Assembly (NCBI GenBank): GCA_918026815.1
Contig: CAKJVC010000182.1
Span: 558,001-622,000 of the forward strand
Origin: Chalara sp. BL73
Taxonomy: Eukaryota; Ascomycota; Leotiomycetes; Helotiales
Length of the DNA stretch: 64,000 bases
Direction: 5' to 3'
Of the stretch, positions 46,701 to 56,869 are shown piece after piece (the first letter of the stretch is position 1; every line of letters starts with the position of its first letter). Position numbers and translations under genes: made by a program. Under the pieces are notes generated by a model. That model had not been told where the DNA came from, made no database searches, and saw nothing but the letters and a program-made list of their open reading frames with translations.

Positions 46701-46815
46701 TCCCTAGATCAACACCCAGGACCGTCGATGCAGCCAGCGCAGAACTGAAGATGTAGAAAAGACATATTATGCTGAGGAAAGGTGAGGAAAAAATCCTGTT
46801 CCGTGGGGGACCCAT
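43744..46815 (-). CDS. LHS1: ER-lumenal Hsp70 of the LHS1/GRP170 class
   Basis: An intronless gene encoding 1023 residues. It has a signal peptide (core SSPFLSIICLFYIFSSALA) and the Hsp70 nucleotide-binding entry STVLGVDLGTEYIKAALVKP, followed by the phosphate and adenosine loops (MVFDMGAGSTKATVLKF, VILHGGASRTPFVQKALEKI). The substrate-binding part carries a long acidic Ser/Thr insertion (ETTGTETSSSTATSSSSTST). An extended helical C-terminal domain ends in HDEL, the ER-retention signal. Size, signal peptide and HDEL distinguish it from BiP (about 670 residues). Lhs1 acts as nucleotide exchange factor for BiP/Kar2 and helps protein import and folding; its transcription usually follows the unfolded protein response. 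No unambiguous UPR element was picked out in the 300 bp upstream. Confidence 0.97.
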   Translation of the reverse strand: MGPPRNRIFSSPFLSIICLFYIFSSALAASTVLGVDLGTEYIKAALVKPGIPLEIVLTKDSRRKETAAIAFKPAKNVQSGSYPERAYGSDAVALAARFPGDVYPNLKTLLGLPADNTVVKEWSSRHPALQLVADKTRGTAAFRSGAFVESEEPWTVEEILAMELQSIQKNAEALAGKGSRVRDLVITVPPFYTIEEKRAVQLAAELAGLRVLELVSDGLAVGLNYATSRTFPSITEGAKPEYHMVFDMGAGSTKATVLKFQGRTVKDVGKFNKTIQEVQVLGSGWDRTLGGDALNAIIVDDMIAQFVESPKAQKVSATVEGVQGHGRAAAKLWKEAERLRQVLSANTNTQASFEGLYEDVDFRYKISRADFEKKSETYAARVGVAIQNALDMAELTVKDLDSVILHGGASRTPFVQKALEKIVGKADKIRTNVNSDEAAVFGAGFRGAGLSPSFRVKEIRAYEAASFAGGIKWANDQGKPQKQQLWKPTSFLGSEKQILFQNRKEFSIEFYQDVPASENVIPGPTEKEVLQITTQNLTDSVAALKEKFSCTDTDINLKLYTRLGSNDGEVKIGKLLVDCEVEDIEKPGVVDSMKNMFGFGKKDQAPLEDGESMTETTGTETSSSTATSSSSTSTKSGKKSKETKEPKKPTKHFEVIPIKFKSEIKGRPEVPTKEVLRIKERISAFADSDRARARREEALNQLEGFTYKAKEYLSDEAFVAVSTEAERASLEAKASDAGEWIYGEGREATREELKAKLKEMTDIVAPIQNRKEEAAGLPAALEELNKIIGDAKIFIKSITEQIANDTKAHEEFSASKSRAKTETPTATPSPVDEPAGLEEDKATETTSAPPEEETLDPPTYKIEDLEITQRLHGEVSAWLADILPKQQALSAASDPILTIKEVQEQGKKLSEAQVELLMKSMKRPFKSSRPTKKASKPKNAKKTKTDSADKADPTINFGKEGENFIQLGKDGQMPTEEELLAFLEKQSTSENAEEFAKLKEELEAKQAGKDTEPIEGEKPHDEL

Positions 46816-47631
46816 GTTGCGCCAATATAAAAAAGGGAGATCTATAAAATTCGAGGAAGCAAGTCGATGGGATGGAAGGACAGTTTATATAACTCTGGCT
46901 AAACCATTCCAGTCGAATTCAAAATGTGTCCACAAGAACAGGTCCCTTTCTTAACGCCGGCAGTGCAAAATATGGAAATAGACAGAGTGGTTGTGAATAT
47001 ATCCTTGTTCGTCCAAAAAGGACACGGTTTTCGAGGAAAGAAGCCACAGACTCAGTTTCCATAATTTCGAGCCTAGCTCTGGCACCGCCTCATGCGGCGC
47101 AGGCGCCAAGATATGTTATCTTTTAGATGACATAAGCGATAAGGTTCAACTCCACCTCAGCCAACTTTAACCACGATACTGTACCAATGTATATATCGGC
47201 AATGCCATTGTTGATGTCTTAGCCGTGCTCGATTCTTGAAAAGAGAGGCCGCTTTACACCTATATTCAGCGTCCGCTTCCGGTAGGATATATGCGAATAC
47301 TTGAGCAATTTTATGTGATGCTATACTATCTCTTACAAATTGCTAACAGCCATGGCAGCACTAACTTCTCTTGCATTTCTATTGCGAATTCGATCAAGTT
47401 TTCACCATCTACTGCCATCCCATTGATAGGTTTTTCTTGACAGCTAATGCCCCATGGTACATCATACGGAAATCGAAGCATCATAACTTCTAATAATTGA
47501 AAGCTACCTGGTAGTTCCTGTTCCCAGCATACCTAGGCAGGCGAAGAACAAGAGCCAGCGGGCTACTGCACGCAGTCTCTTCTTTCACATACCCTCCTAC
47601 TAAGCAAATAAACACCCAACCCACCCTCAAA
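46816..47631. other. Divergent intergenic region of LHS1 and the GNAT gene
   Basis: 816 bp between two outward-facing genes. An inverted CCAAT (GCGCCAATATAAAAAAGG, about 46820) lies within 20 bp of the LHS1 start, probably in its leader. No further gene seen. Confidence 0.5.
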
Positions 47632-48297
47632 ATGGAAACTGCCTTCCTACCACCCACCGACCTCTCAATGTACAATCCCTCCAATCCACCAACCGCCCAA
47701 CCACCGAACATCCCAATAATCTTCCTCTCCGCCATGAAAGTCCGGACGCGAGTCTTCGTCGAAGAACAGCACATCCCCTCAATCAACGAATTCGACGCCG
47801 ACGACGCTCGTTCGTGCCACTGGGTGCTGCTCTCTTCCAGCGAGCCAATCGGCACAATCCGGCTAGTTCCCTTCCCTCAACCAGCCCATCCAGTGCCAGG
47901 CTCCACATTCTTTTTCTCGCAAGAGATGCTGGATGAGCCGCCGCCAGAGTGGATCGTGGATCGGAAGACCGCTTTCCATGATGGGGTAGAGCCGTACTTG
48001 AAATTTGGACGTCTAGCTGTGATTCCGGAATATCGAGGAAAGGGGCTGGCGAAAGTGTTGGCTGAGGCTGCGCTGGCGTGGGCAAATGATAACCCGACAT
48101 TCTTCAACCCCAAGGACGGAGATAAAAAAGAGGAACGGGTCTGGAAAGGGCTCGTATGCGTACACGCTCAGGTGCAGGTTGAAGGAGCGTGGAGGAAATT
48201 AGGATTTGAGACCGATAACCAAATGGGAACATGGGAAGAGGAGGGAATTTTGCATGTTGGGATGTGGCGTCGATTGGATATCCAGGCTGGCCGATGA
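47632..48297 (+). CDS. GNAT-family N-acetyltransferase
   Basis: A single exon of 221 residues. The N-terminal part, KVRTRVFVEEQHIPSINEFD with ARSCHWVLL and PIGTIRLVPFP, matches the start of the GNAT fold. Motif A, LKFGRLAVIPEYRGKGLAKV, has the acetyl-CoA pyrophosphate-binding RGKGLA at 135-140. Motif B-like sequence follows (VHAQVQVEGAWRKLGFETDN). The 'VFVEEQxIP' pattern places it with ElaA/GNA1-like yeast and bacterial members, which acetylate small molecules or peptides. The substrate is unknown. There is no targeting signal, so it is probably cytosolic or nuclear. The start codon opens a short Pro-rich leader typical of fungal versions. Confidence 0.87.
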   Translation: METAFLPPTDLSMYNPSNPPTAQPPNIPIIFLSAMKVRTRVFVEEQHIPSINEFDADDARSCHWVLLSSSEPIGTIRLVPFPQPAHPVPGSTFFFSQEMLDEPPPEWIVDRKTAFHDGVEPYLKFGRLAVIPEYRGKGLAKVLAEAALAWANDNPTFFNPKDGDKKEERVWKGLVCVHAQVQVEGAWRKLGFETDNQMGTWEEEGILHVGMWRRLDIQAGR

Positions 48298-48836
48298 ATA
48301 GAAAATTTACAGGCGGGTCATACATATGGCACGTTATCGCAAAAAAAAAAGCAATCCACCGTTCCTGATGGTCGGTCAAAGTTGTAGACGCGCTAGTGAG
48401 AAGAAACGCCATTCTCAATGTGCCAAACTAGATAATACATTTGAGAAAGATAGAGTTGATAGAAATTCAAAAGTCAAATAATGATATCTATCTTGAAGTT
48501 TTGTTGGAGAAGCTTTTTCCCTGTTAGGATTCTTCTAGCCTGGCCTCGTCGACTGGAGAATCAAGCATAAATCTTCAGCCAATTTGGATATCCATGAGGA
48601 CTTATATGTGCCGATGCAATATAGTAGCAAATACCTGACGTTGTAGCTTGCACTAAAACCTGATGAACCGCTTATTCAATGTCCTATGTTGTGCCGTACA
48701 TACAGAAGCCGACAGCCATAATCACCCTATTCCCATGCTCTTTATTTATTTCAGGCCCCAAACGCCTAGCTCAAATGCTATCAGAATTTATACCCAAAAC
48801 CAGAGGACGACCAAGTCCTGTCCAATTTACAGCTCA
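48298..48836. other. Convergent intergenic region
   Basis: The 3' ends of the GNAT and GH76 genes face each other here. No gene seen. Confidence 0.5.
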
Positions 48837-50511
48837 TTAATTCAACTTTATCACGGTCCTTCTTGGCAGCTCTGGCATGTCCTCCTGATTCCCAAGCTCC
48901 CGCTCCTCTGTCTCTACGGTTTTTTCGCCCCTCCCTTTCATCAGCTTGCCCTTTCTCGTGCCAGGTAGCACAAAGGCACTCTTTCTCTTTTCTTTGATCT
49001 TTGGACCAGGTCCCCCGCCTTCAAAGCTCGAGCTGCTCAAGAACCAAACAGCTGCTACTGTGGAGAGGCATAAAAGCACCGTCAAGATCCATGCCCCTGC
49101 TTTACCCGCTGTCGTAGAACGGTGGATGAATGGGCTTCTAATATCCTCCACTCCGCCTGTGTCACCCGCAGTTGGGTCTGACTTACTGGTTCCCCCGGTG
49201 AAGTTGGTAAGAGGAACAAGAGGTGTCTGTTCCTGTTCCACTGAGGGGATCATCGTATTTAGAAATACTTCCATGGCTGTCATCTGTTGTCCTACGCCAG
49301 TATTTGCATCCCAAGTCTCGTTCCAGTACCATCTCATACCACAAGTTGTTCCATCTGATCCCCCCGAGCACTGTTTCGCGGCAGCTATGGCCGACGACCT
49401 TAGGAACGGCATGATCTGGTTGTAAGTCCACGGAGCCATAAGCATGGTTCTTCCCATCCAGGCTGCGAGGTAGGCCTTGAATGATTTTTGGTCATCATCG
49501 CATACGTCCTTCTCTTCGCAGACCTCTTTCATGATGCCATTTGGGAAGAACGCAAAAGTGGTTGTGTCAATCAGGCCTTGCGTGATGTTCCGCCACTTCA
49601 CATCTCCTGTATAGTTATACATCGTGGCGGCGCCGACCATCAATGTACCTGCATTATACGTCCATTGTATGCGCTCCTGCTGCGTGCAGTTCAGTACTAA
49701 AGCTTCGACATTATCATAAACACTCCAATTCTTATCAATCAAATTAACAGCCCACATCCAGTCCCACGCCTTGGTTGCCCAATCAAGATATAGTTGATCC
49801 TTGGAATATCGACCTAGTCTTGCTGCAAGTTGGAAGAAACATCCATTCGAGATGGTGTTCTTGAGTGAGTAGCCATTGCGTTCATAGATCTGCCAATGTA
49901 TACCTCCGCCACATGTTTCCGTGTTCCACCGCAGGACTTGCTCGTTGAAGACGGCCTGCGCGAGCGACAGCCACGACGGCTCCTCCGGATCATCGGAGTC
50001 AGGGAAGTTGTACTCGACGGCATTCATCGCAGCGAGAGCCCAAAAGCACTGATCATCGTTGCCTAACGATGCCTTTTGTAAACGTGGCATGTAGTCCTTA
50101 TTTTCCCCCTTCTGGTATAACAAGGCTTGTTTTGTCTTGTTATTGTAGGTGTCATCGCCAGTGAACTTCCAGTAGTCTAGCATGCACATGAACATAGCGC
50201 CAGCTTGCCACCTGCTGCTGCGTTAGTATAGTTTGCACGTCTGTGGTAGCAATGGACTTGCCAATAGTAAGGCTGTGGAAGGAGTCCGGGTATGTTGCCA
50301 TCGCCTGGCTGATCGCCTTTGTAATAAGACATTAATTTAACTGCTGTAATGCGAGCGGCTTCTTTCATAGAGTCTATTCCACCATTAGATACATGATTCT
50401 TAAGTGCGCAGTGATCCGGGAACGCTCACTTGGGTCATCAATGTCAATCTTGATAGCAATAGCATTATGTAGCAGTAGCCCAAGGGCTACAAACCCACCA
50501 AATCGAACCAT
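48837..50511 (-). CDS. DFG5: GH76 cell-wall mannosidase/transglycosidase (Dfg5/Dcw1 type)
   Basis: Three exons, 50511..50430, 50373..50262 and 50211..48837. The protein is 522 residues. It has a signal peptide (MVRFGGFVALGLLLHNAIA), then SMKEAARITAVKLMSYYKGD. PYYWWQAGAMFMCMLDYWKF forms the family's aromatic entry. The catalytic acidic pair is Asp-Asp near residues 117-118 in ASLGNDDQCFW. SNGCFFQLAARLGR and NCTQQERIQWTYNAGTLMVG follow. Dfg5/Dcw1 enzymes transfer GPI-anchored mannoproteins from the membrane to wall glucan. Intron 2 (50212..50261) uses a GC donor, G|GCAAGT, with a perfect TACTAAC branch site and CAG acceptor. The C terminus has a true helix (AWILTVLLCLSTVAAVWFL) followed by about 70 polar, basic residues, so it is type I-anchored and not GPI-anchored. 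Confidence 0.95.
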
Positions 50512-52386
50512 ATTCCCTCGCTGGCACGAATGCTTTCTTTCCAACCAAGCACCACTTTTGTATCCTAAAGTATCTCAAAATGTCGAAGTAACCAAAGCCA
50601 ACAACTGCCAAGCTGCCATCAAACTTTGTAGAGCCTCGACATCAAAGAATAAGGTTCCTCCTCATAAACTCAAAGAGGGGGTGGGCACTGTTATAAACGT
50701 AAAAATTGACATAAACGTGTGCATGGAGATGCAGCAAGAATAATACGAAGCGATGGAGAGGCCATGATGGATATGGTCGTGAGAATGAGGTAAGGCTTTT
50801 GTGAGGTTGCAGTTTGCGGGTATTTGGTGATGCCTGCCCAGTGCCCATCATCCCATTCTAACCCGCGCCGCAACTGCCCCGCATTTGAGTGTAATACGAG
50901 CTGATGAGTAAGGAATACGGAGCGACAATTTCTTCATTAGGATCTTTTTGCGTTGCACGAATGGCGATTTTGAACACTGTGGTACTCAATGGATCGATTA
51001 CGGAAGTATCGGAGTCATGGTTCTTAAAACCTTCAACAGAAGTCGAAATAAAGTTTCCATGTCCCACCATCTGAAGTTCTTCCAAATCACGTGACTCTCA
51101 TAACCCCAGCACGGATGATTTACAAGAAACGATCATTGTGGCTGAGTCTACCACTGACAAGGGGGTGATCTACTCATTCGTCAGGTTCTGGGACGAAACA
51201 TTACCAGTTTGATTAGTGCCCGTACCCGTACTTTGGGTAAGGAGGCTGAGTTCCTTGGTCTTGCGATTTTGATTGGGTATAACTCCAAGTAGTCTTTATG
51301 AAATGAGTTCATCGTTGGGATATGTTATTATAAATGAGATAACGAAATACACATGTTCTTCAGTGAGCGATGGAAAGGACACAGAAATTTTGGGAGCAAG
51401 TCACAAATAAAAGGAGGTCTTGCCGGAAAAGGCCTTGATAGAAACTTGCTAGTCTTTACCACCTCGATGCTATCAATGTATGGAGGTTCCTCCTGACAGC
51501 TCAGCAGCATCTAAGTGTTATAGTTGAGAGCATACTACTGCGCATGAAAGTCTTCGCGTCCAATAAGATTGTACCGACGTTCTGTGATTCAATTGGCTAC
51601 AAAATACAGTTTTCTTTAGGAAGAGTGATGAGTTACTAACCGCCGTGATAGTGCTCTAATCTCAGCATTCAACATCGACATGTACGAAGAAGTCGTGCAA
51701 CTCACAGAGATCCCATAGTATAAGCGAACCTCCACAGTTAGTTGCGGGATCATGATTAGCAATTGCAAAAGAGTACGTGGACCACGAATACGAATACAAA
51801 ATGGGCAATGATACTTGCTGCAGCACACCGTGATACATATGCTCTTCATGCCAGTCAATTACCAGAGCTTATGAGCTAATATTCCCACGCTCGCCGACTT
51901 TGAATCCGTGTTGTGAATAGCCGAAATAAGAAGACTGCAGGTAAAATACCTATCACATAGGGAGCATACAAGAAATGTTCCAGGGTATTCCTAACGAGGG
52001 AGACTAGTCTAAAGAGTTGCCACAAAAGACAGATTCAACCATATTTCCTGTGGTGCTAATTATCTCCATACCGTGATATAGCCATTGACAGCATCAGAGT
52101 TCCAAATTCGTAGATATGACTAGGTATGCTATATAGGCCATACTAGTGTCTTTCCCCGCTTGACCCATGAGGATTTCGTTCTTTCAAATTTTGATGGACG
52201 TCATCACTGATTCTGCCTCGGAAAATTCTATCCAACATATCCGTCGCCTCGCACACTGAACTTGCTCTTCGACACTCGAAAATCATCCCCAGCCAGACCA
52301 GTAACCTTATGATGGGCATATCAGAAGACTCGTCACCTGTTTCACCATACCACCCGCCAGCTTTAAGAAGAATATTATGAGTGTCC
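50512..52386. other. Intergenic stretch (1.9 kb), no gene supported
   Basis: Upstream of the GH76 gene and downstream of the next membrane protein gene. Short minus-strand frames near 50640-51090 and 51616-51858 lack recognisable features. Confidence 0.55.
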
Positions 52387-53825
52387 TTATCCGACCGATG
52401 GTATATCGGACGCCCATGTGGCCACAAACACATCTGGGGGAAGGTAGCATAAAGACCGGAACGTCTCCACCAGAAGGTAAATGCGCGCTACAGAGTACAC
52501 TACGATACAGAAAAATCCCCAGCACTGAAGTATGAGACCAGAGCGGGGATGGCGGATCCATAACCAGTCTACAACATCTTCAAGCTTGGGGATCAAAACA
52601 TATGGAAGAAGTCCAACCGGCGCCGTAAATGTCACCAGTAGGCTAGAAATCTGCCATAGTTTCTGCTCAATTGGAGTAGGAAAGGCGAAGTTCCATCCCA
52701 CAAGATGCACGGCGCCAAACATAACCCCACCCAAGGCCATTCCCTGTGAATACATATGGTAATTCCACCCCTCTTCCCTCTCAATAGCATCGTTGCTCAC
52801 GATGTTCATTTTCACATCTCGAGCATCTTGCCCAGGGATGAAGTAACTTCGAAGGGGATACCAATCCTCTACCCTCGGGTGATCAGAAGCCTTAAGATGA
52901 CCTCTGTCAATTCTAATAGGTCGTGATGGTACTTCGACGCCTTGAGGTTTGCGAATGAGAAATATGTATGTCACTAAAGCGCAAAGTGAGAAAGCACTCA
53001 CGACAATCTCAAGCTGCGACACTGACAGACCCCTGCTGTGTCGGACAATGACTTCTGCAGATACCCAAATTATTTGCATGACAGCTAATACTTTAACAAA
53101 GACGCTGGATTTATTCTTGTCATGTATTTCTGCCGCCGAAATATCTGGCAGAATGATGCTGTTGGATTTTCGCAGCTTAACAATTGAGCTCCCTGTCAAG
53201 ATGAAGCAACCTGCTGGTTCTGGCTCGTGTGGATTTCCCCTGCTAGAGGTGCAATTCCTGGTAGGAGCGGTCTCCTCCTCAGCCAAGGCTTGCTGAGAAA
53301 CCTGTTCAGAACCGTCGGTACGTGGCGGGACTTGGTATGATTCGAGCTGAACATCTTCGGTGAGAATTCCTTTGAAACCGCCAACGCTAGCAAATAATCC
53401 ATGAATAAGGCCCCATTCAACTCCATCTATTTTTGCATACTGCGCCAGTTGTTTCTTTATCTTCCAAGCTGTAGCAAAATCTCCTGTTGCTTTGCCGAGG
53501 ATGAATTCAGGCGCCAGCACCGTGAAAAGCATCCACTTGAGGCTCGTCTGAAATTTCTTCCATTCATTCTTGATGCCATACCAAGCGCAGATCTAAAAAT
53601 TGGCTCCCGTAGCGGTTTTACAGGTGATTCTGGGATATTGAGATTCTGAATGGACCAAGTGCATGCAATTATGGTAAATAAGCAACTCCAGAGTATATTG
53701 AGTGTTCCACGGGAGTTAGGGGCTGACACAAAGTTGACCACAGTATTTGGAGTGGTGCAGTTCGGGCTAAAGTGTGTGAAAGCGAGAGCATTAGAGATTA
53801 GGAAGAAGAATGGGATGAGAAACAT
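52387..53825 (-). pseudogene. Fungal multi-pass membrane protein, one frame shift near the N terminus
   Basis: From the ATG at 53825 comes a signal-anchor (MFLIPFFFLISNALA). Then FVSAPNSRGTLNILWSCLFT and IIACTWSIQNLNIP follow, which is the conserved start of a large Pezizomycotina membrane family of unknown function. Homologous sequence continues in a second frame (KNEWKKFQTSLKWMLFTVLA, then PEFILGKATGD) to the stop at 52387. It has several helices, such as LEIVVSAFSLCALVTYIFL and ILQCWGFFCIVVYSVARIYL, and the typical end FRSLCYLPPDVFVATWASD. The frame change lies near 53590-53620. The only GT..AG pair that restores the frame (GTAAAACC...TTTTAG) would give a 29-nt intron, too short for normal splicing. 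A one-base mutation or an assembly error is therefore likely. The rest of the frame is intact over 380 residues. Confidence 0.72.
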
Positions 53826-53843
53826 GGAGTGTAGAGAGGAATA

Positions 53844-54210
53844 ACCTACTTCGGATTTGATAGGGTCTTAAAGCTCTGCTCAGCGGTAAATTTGACTTAC
53901 TTTGACTATGATAAAGTTCTTATTGGTGATTAAATGAGACGCTCATGAAACTATAGAATAAAAAAGAGACCTACTTTGGTTTTGAGGTAGTTTTGAAGTG
54001 CTACTTAGCGACCAAATTTGACCTACTTTACCCTGCGGCAAAGTCCTTATTGACGATAGAACAAGACGACCACAAAACTAAAGATCGGAAAAGGAACCTA
54101 CCTTGGCGTCAATGAGGTTTTGAGGCGCTGCTCAGCCGCAAATTCGACTCATTTTGAGGTGTGACAAAGGTCTTATTGGAGATCGAATGAGCGCCCTGGC
54201 GGCAAGTATT
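53844..54210. repeat. Tandem repeat, three copies of a 126-bp unit
   Basis: Anchor words recur at exact 126-bp steps: AAATTTG/AAATTCG at 53888, 54014 and 54140. ACCTAC begins units at about 53844, 53969 and 54096. Each unit contains GAGGTNTTGANGCGCTGCTCAGC-like sequence, then AAATTTGACTTACTTTG and CAAAGTCCTTATTGACGAT-like segments. Copies differ by scattered substitutions. The array starts 19 bp upstream of the ATG of the membrane protein gene at 53825, inside its promoter or leader. Confidence 0.92.
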
Positions 54211-54588
54211 ACTTTTAGCCCGTCTGCCTCGAAGCAGACCGTTTATACTGTCTAGAAAATCCTCTCGAATTTAGGACTGCATAGATAAGTATCAGCCACC
54301 TGTTCCTGATCATAGGATAGGACCAAGTTATTTATGGCAGGCTACTTCCGCACAAGGCTGTAGACAGATAATCCTCTCGATTGTGGCCAGTTGTTTTTGG
54401 GGGCAAATAAGCCACACACCTTGCCTTACCTGCTCATTAACTATGCAGGTTAACATGGTGTTTGAGTTGTCCAAGTATTTCACTAAATCCCACATTTCCT
54501 CATGATGAAAGCTGGCAATAGAGTTGCAATGCTGATTCATTCTCGACTTGGGTATCTTGACGCCAAACACCATATAATCCGGATAATT
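54211..54588. other. Region between the repeat array and APC10
   Basis: A minus-strand open frame (54328..54573) contains SFHHEEMWDLVKYLDNSN, but no family is recognised and it has no clear gene context. Confidence 0.35.
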
Positions 54589-56004
54589 TTATCTTAATTC
54601 TGCATCCCCCATCCAGTCAGGCTCTAAAAGCCATCTTCTATCCACGCCAGCCTCTCTCTTCGTGTGTGATTCGTTCTCTAGCTTGCTCTCCGAGCCATTT
54701 AGTAACGGATATGATCCACGGCCTAGTCTTTCATCCCTAGCGTAAACTTTTAGGCCTCTTACATGCGTATCTTTTCCATTCTGGTGGTTCTCAGTAATTT
54801 TGACCTGAACTAAAAATGTTTTCAATATCTTGCCATCCTCTCCTCCACCAACATGTTCTAAGGGTACGTCGATCCAGCCTTTAGGCTGTTGAAAATCGAG
54901 CTGGGCGAAGGGGAGGAGGTCATGGTAGCCGGTTCCTGCTAGCAAAGTAATGCGTGTTGGAGTATATGATTCGTCTTGCTCGAAGTCTAGGAATATGCGA
55001 ATCGAGAGGATGGATACTAAGCGAGAGAAATGAATATTGAGGTGATGAGGTTGAGGGCCGTCTGATCTGCATCCAACACATTAACTTTGTTCTTTGGGGG
55101 GCTGTCCAAAATGTATCATACTGCCAGAACAATTGAGGATCGTCATCCCTCAGTGCCTCCACACCGCAACCAGGTTTGCAGGTGCTAACAGTCCAGCTTG
55201 CTAAATTTCCAATTTCTTTTAGTCCTAAAGCCGCTGGATCGAAGGGAGGGTCTATGTCCATGGGCACTACAGAGGAAGAGGTGTCAGTCAGTCCAAGATT
55301 GAATACTCGTCGCCAGAATCTGTAGTCTTCTGGCGCATTTGGATTCGGAATGCGACTTGTAGGTAGCACAGGACGTGGTATGATGCGTAAAGGGCGGATC
55401 TGAGGTAGAGGAGGCCGGGGAGGGGTAGGTGGTGGTTCAGCATTTCTTCTTCCCGTCCCACGAATGATTTCTAACAACCTTGGAGGTATCTGATCTCCTT
55501 GCAGGATCCTGTTCAGAAGCCCGGGGGGAGGCATTCCGAAAATTGGTAAAATGATATGGCTGTAGGTCCTGTGCTGTTCGTGATGTGCTAAAGAAACTGT
55601 TCAAACGCACCTTCCTCATTTCCAGCTTCCTCCTCGTCTTCTTCGCCCTCGTGCTCTTCTTCTTCGTTTGCGTCACCATTCATTGCCTCAATCATATCAT
55701 CTAGATCATCACCCTCGTCCAGGCCATCGCTTTCAGCACCTTCAATGGAGCGCTCCCCCGCGCCATCTAGGACGAGGGGCAAAGCGGGTGCTCGTGCTTG
55801 TGCTTGAGTGGGAGTCACATCATTTGCTCCATCATACGGGTGTCTTTGTCGACGATTGCGCCCGAAACGAAATTGGTCTTGAAAGTTGGATTGGGGAGAC
55901 GGTGTTGGGGTCATTGTTGCTCTGTCAATAAACTTATTTGCGTGATTGCGCGACAAGGGAATTCGACGCGGTCGATCTCTGCCTGAGGATGACGTCGATT
56001 TCAT
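54589..56004 (-). CDS. APC10: Anaphase-promoting complex subunit 10 (DOC domain)
   Basis: The DOC domain is split by a 55-nt intron (55067..55121). Exon sequence reads LASWTVSTCKPGCGVEALRD and DDPQLFWQ|SDGPQPHHLN. It continues RITLLAGTGYHDLLPFAQLD, GWIDVPL, then FLVQVKITENHQNGKDTHVR and GLKVYARDE. This beta-jelly-roll, with the conserved LFWQSDG, HGKDTH-like and KVYxxxE blocks, is Apc10/Doc1. Apc10 helps the APC/C ubiquitin ligase hold D-box substrates in mitosis. Upstream, from the ATG at 56004, is an exon with a basic start and a very acidic stretch (EEEEHEGEEDEEEAGNEEG). It joins the DOC exon through a short intron (about 38 nt, GTTTCT...CTACAG) that keeps the frame; that joint is less certain. 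If it is wrong, the ATG at 55534 could start the protein. Confidence 0.9.
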
Positions 56005-56869
56005 GTGATGCCTGTTGTCATATTATGTCTCCTCATAACGATGATCCCTAGATGAACATTGAACCTGCAATATTCCTCCAGGGCTCAATATTGCTTCAAC
56101 ATCTTAGGCACGGGAGATTTTGCTAAGTGTAGACATGAGAAAGCAGTGACTGGCTGCTTGGCGCTCCTGCAAGCGGCCTCGTTTAAAAAAGGGAGGCCTG
56201 CTTCTCATATAGAATAGTGGATCTAGTCATAGTATGGCTACAGCAGAGATGGTACCAATTTAATTTACGTTGAAGATATGGGGTTTGAATTCTACCTTAT
56301 ACAACACCGCCTTCGTGCTTGGGTGTGTTTGGGTAGCACATACTCGAAAATCTGGATCTGAAATGCTAGCCTGAAAGCCTAGGAAATGGAACCGAGACTT
56401 ATTCTGAATTCTGCCGTCTTCTGATGTAATAATAAGTTGTAGTTTAAAGTTTCTTGTGAAAGTCAATATACAACCGGAAAATCCAACAAACTCCTTCTGT
56501 TGAGTGATTTGGTAGGTATGTTGAGCAGTATTGAAGTTACTGAAACATTATTCCTAGGATCACCCGTTGATGCTTAGTACTTAGACCCTGTGGCTATACG
56601 AGCTTTCACCCAGCTCTTTTCAACGAGTCTGAAGGAGCATGTTTCTAGACAGACGAACACGTCGAAAGCAATATTCCTAATAAGATTATGTGCGGTTGCA
56701 TCTGAAGCCACAACTTGTACGTATAAATTAAGACATGTAAGTTGCCTCCCAGTTCCACTCTACTAATATTGGTAATTTTCGTCATTATATATTCATCTCA
56801 ACCTGGAATACATACGATTTGAATAATTTGATCCGACATGTGCGAGGATAGCCACTGAGTTCATGCGAG
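56005..56869. other. Intergenic region upstream of APC10
   Basis: No gene supported; only short frames. Confidence 0.5.

Noticed and set aside
46880..46960. Possible heat-shock or UPR element upstream of LHS1
   Set aside because: Only partial TTC/GAA units (ATTCCAGTCGAATTC) with wrong spacing; no clear UPR consensus found.
48946..49425. 159-codon plus-strand ORF
   Set aside because: It is antisense to the GH76 coding sequence.
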